Shown here in pieces: positions 63,214-64,000 of a stretch of 64,000 bases of DNA. The stretch lies in the NCBI GenBank assembly GCA_028023455.1, contig JAQFVV010012967.1, positions 188,001 through 252,000 on the forward strand, in the 5' to 3' direction. The notes beneath the pieces were generated by a model. That model ran no database searches and was not told the DNA's origin. It saw nothing but the letters and a program-made list of their open reading frames with translations. The number at the start of each line of letters is the position of its first letter. The stretch's first letter is position 1. A program made the position numbers and the translations under genes. Source of the DNA: Epiperipatus broadwayi. Its lineage: Eukaryota > Onychophora > Udeonychophora > Euonychophora > Peripatidae.

Positions 63214-64000
63214 TTGTATGTAAATATAGAATTCAATACATAAAGAAAGTAGGAAGAAGAAGAAAATTGTATTACTTTATTTACTTCTAGAATAATACCC
63301 AAATGGACTCAGATTTTTTAAAAAAATAATATCAGCTATTTATAAATAAATATGGCTAATCTAACTTTAAAGTTAAAAAAAAATGTATATAGAAAGAAAG
63401 AACAAAAAGTTAAATGTTATTTACAATGATTATACAACTTAATTAATGAACACAAATAAATCCAATTATATTACATTCTCATTTTTTACTTTGTTCACTT
63501 AAACATTTTAATTTCATATTCCTAATTGAATAAAGATGTTATTTTACAATAATAAATTTAATAACATATTAGTAGGATGAAAAATCTATTAATTGTTTTT
63601 TATAATCTTGATATCATATTTTCAGAATAGTACAGCACTAGTAATAATGCATAGTTAATGTTTTTATTGCCTTGCATATAAATATAAATCATATAATTAT
63701 ATATATACTTAATTGTAGATTAAATTCTGATATAGATACAAAACTATACTTTAAGTTATCATAGTTTATTACATTGCATTATATTATTGGATTTTGTAAT
63801 TTATTATAAAATGTTATAACATATATAAAATGTTTATAAAAATTGATTCTTAAGTTATTTATTTACTCATCCTATAAACTATTTTCCAAATGACTCATTT
63901 TTTTTATGAAAATAACATTTGAGGATATATTTTTTAAGACAGTTTTGCTATAGAGAAATATATTATAAACATATGGTATTAAATAAATAAATGTGAATCT
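63214..64000. other. AT-rich noncoding DNA
   Basis: Nothing recognised on either strand to the end of the window. Confidence 0.5.

Noticed and set aside
63078-63302. 74-codon frame on the - strand
   Set aside because: Falls across the hairpin at 62980-63213 and has no recognisable similarity.

Overview
The window is AT-rich (roughly three quarters A+T by eye) nuclear DNA from an animal, almost certainly an invertebrate. It carries decayed non-LTR retrotransposons of several clades, a Penelope-like element, mariner/Tigger-type DNA transposon remains, long (AAT)n arrays and fold-back repeats. I see no prokaryotic signals (no operons, no ribosome-binding sites), no rRNA or CRISPR, and no convincing host exon. 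The species cannot be named from this sequence; mollusc, chelicerate, insect or cnidarian are all possible.

Layout. 1.4-3.6 kb: 5'-truncated RTE-like LINE (+). 5.2-6.7 kb: a hairpin, a short tandem repeat and tRNA-like SINE-type repeats. 8.7-9.1 kb: C-terminal LINE fragment (-) ending at a mirror-type (ATT)n/(AAT)n array. 10.0-11.9 kb: a compound inverted/direct repeat, then a near-identical 258-bp tandem duplication. 14.6-16.9 kb: an inverted-repeat element interrupted by a Tigger-like element, followed by a dead mariner. 19.0-21.8 kb: second RTE-like copy (-), nearly full length, with a structured 5' end. 21.8-36.6 kb: mostly featureless AT-rich DNA with an 85-bp-arm palindrome (26.0 kb), a 246-bp tandem repeat (30.2 kb), a third RTE tail (31.0 kb) and degenerate minisatellites (32.7-33.7 kb).

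36.8-55.2 kb is a retrotransposon island. It holds three copies (called A, B and C here) of one CCHC/APE/RT LINE family, all on the + strand; two jockey/CR1-type LINEs (D, E) and a D-like 3' tail on the - strand; and a Penelope-like element with an open GIY-YIG frame on the - strand. Junctions between them are mostly (AAT)n, (TAG)n or similar arrays, and several are tail-to-tail. 55.2-64 kb is AT-rich desert with a small RT fragment (58.0 kb), a fold-back element split by a second Tigger-like copy (59.7-61.1 kb) and a 110-bp-arm hairpin (63.0 kb).

No genes work together as a pathway. The coding content is retrotransposon enzymes (endonuclease plus reverse transcriptase), nearly all broken. 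The exceptions are the RT frame of element D (42.8-44.2 kb) and the Penelope-like C-terminal frame (41.7-42.6 kb), which are open and probably the youngest insertions. The best candidates for a second look are the nested fold-back/Tigger insertions, the possible self-cleaving-ribozyme-like fold at the RTE 5' end, the tail-to-tail LINE junctions at microsatellites, and the shared loss of the second catalytic Asp in all three copies of the A/B/C family.
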